Positions 12,926 to 13,361 of a stretch of 13,361 nucleotides of DNA are shown here, piece after piece (positions within the stretch are counted from its first letter, which is position 1; every line of letters starts with the position of its first letter). Source of the DNA: Chlamydiota bacterium (GTDB taxonomy: Bacteria > Chlamydiota > Chlamydiia > Chlamydiales > Rhabdochlamydiaceae). The stretch lies in the NCBI GenBank assembly GCA_011065235.1, contig JAAKFB010000023.1, positions 1 through 13,361 on the forward strand, in the 5' to 3' direction. The translations under genes were made by a program, and so were the position numbers. The notes beneath the pieces were generated by a model that saw only the letters and a list, made by a program, of their open reading frames with translations, was not told the origin of the DNA and searched no databases.

Positions 12926-13361
12926 TTAGGCGGCAACATGCCGGTGGTTTACAACACCGGTCGATCTATCGGCAGATAGACCGAGCCTCAGAAGATTTCG
13001 ACTAGCATTGAAGTCGCTGTGCTGAAGGCTTCCACAGTTTTGACAAAAAAATTGGTGTTTATGACGCTCACCCAAATGCAAACAGTTAGAGCAAGTTTTC
13101 GAAGTATATGCGGGATTGACGATTGTGATGTGTATCCCCATTGCTTTGGCTTTGTACTCCACAAATTCCCTCAATTCATTAAAGGGCCATCGGTGCAATC
13201 GCGATCGGATCTTTTTGCTTGCTTTTATCCTTTTGCAAATGTTTTTGAGATCTTCCAATATGATCTCAGAGCATCCGTGATCCAGAGCTTCTTGGACAAT
13301 TGTCTTGGCAACACAGTGATTCACGTGCTTGACGTGGCGCCTTTCTCTACCAGAGATTTGC
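12926..13361 (-). CDS. tnpB: TnpB (IS200/IS605 OrfB), C-terminal part; 5' end outside window
   Basis: TnpB is an RNA-guided nuclease encoded by IS200/IS605 elements and is the ancestor of Cas12. The frame remains open through the window edge (residues ISGRERRHVKHVNHC upstream of an internal GTG at 13324), so the gene is cut by the window, not by mutation. Visible are the RuvC-II glutamate (EIILEDLKNI), the NPAYTSKTCSNC start of the zinc ribbon with C-x2-C and C-x2-C pairs (CSNC, CQNC), and the RuvC-III aspartate (HSDFNASRN). All are intact, so it is probably a functional nuclease. The RuvC-I aspartate and the left end lie outside. The 3' end and downstream hairpin would encode the omega (re)RNA scaffold. 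It reads toward dnaQ on the same strand. Confidence 0.92.
   Translation of the reverse strand, partial: QISGRERRHVKHVNHCVAKTIVQEALDHGCSEIILEDLKNICKRIKASKKIRSRLHRWPFNELREFVEYKAKAMGIHITIVNPAYTSKTCSNCLHLGERHKHQFFCQNCGSLQHSDFNASRNLLRLGLSADRSTGVVNHRHVAA

Overview
This window looks like chromosomal DNA from an environmental (amoeba- or invertebrate-associated) member of the Chlamydiae, i.e. the Parachlamydia/Waddlia/Simkania-type relatives of Chlamydia. The evidence is the chlamydial style of the AccA, IHF/HU-like, MsbA-like and DnaQ-like proteins, a run ihf - accA - msbA - dnaQ that recalls (from memory) the himD/accA/msbA/dnaQ neighbourhood of Chlamydia trachomatis, an HrcA/CIRCE-controlled groESL operon, and two eukaryotic-like genes (F-box, ankyrin) typical of intracellular bacteria. 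The genus cannot be fixed from the sequence alone.

Layout. 1-998: the 5' end of groEL and complete groES on the minus strand, driven by a clear sigma70-type promoter (904-932) with a CIRCE operator just upstream (939-965). The roughly 200-nt groE leader carries a 125-bp palindromic repeat. 1032-3134: pepF (M3B oligopeptidase) followed 3 nt later by ptsH (HPr). 3234-3917: an AT-rich F-box gene ending in a hydrophobic tail, abutting with zero gap the convergent pair rpiA - DUF151 (minus). 5083-6688: a small charged unknown protein followed by tyrS. 6768-7994: an ankyrin protein with an N-terminal membrane segment and a C-terminal stretch that reads like a ubiquitin-interacting motif. 8132-11604: ihf-like gene, accA and an MsbA-type ABC exporter, each preceded by a leader with notable inverted or direct repeats. 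11605-12150: no gene; a 506-bp composite palindromic element related to the one in the groE leader. 12151-12840: DnaQ-like exonuclease fused to a DUF3820-like domain (minus). 12870-13361: right end of an IS200/IS605-type element with the 3' part of tnpB (minus).

How the parts fit. Most genes are housekeeping: protein folding, peptide turnover, PTS signalling, pentose phosphate, tRNA charging, chromosome architecture, fatty-acid initiation, lipid A export and DNA repair or proofreading. Two candidate host-directed proteins are set among them. The F-box could recruit host SCF ubiquitin ligase and the UIM-like motif could bind ubiquitin, so both point by independent motifs to the host ubiquitin system. 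The least explained features are the dispersed palindromic repeat family and the structured leaders of the ankyrin, accA and msbA genes.
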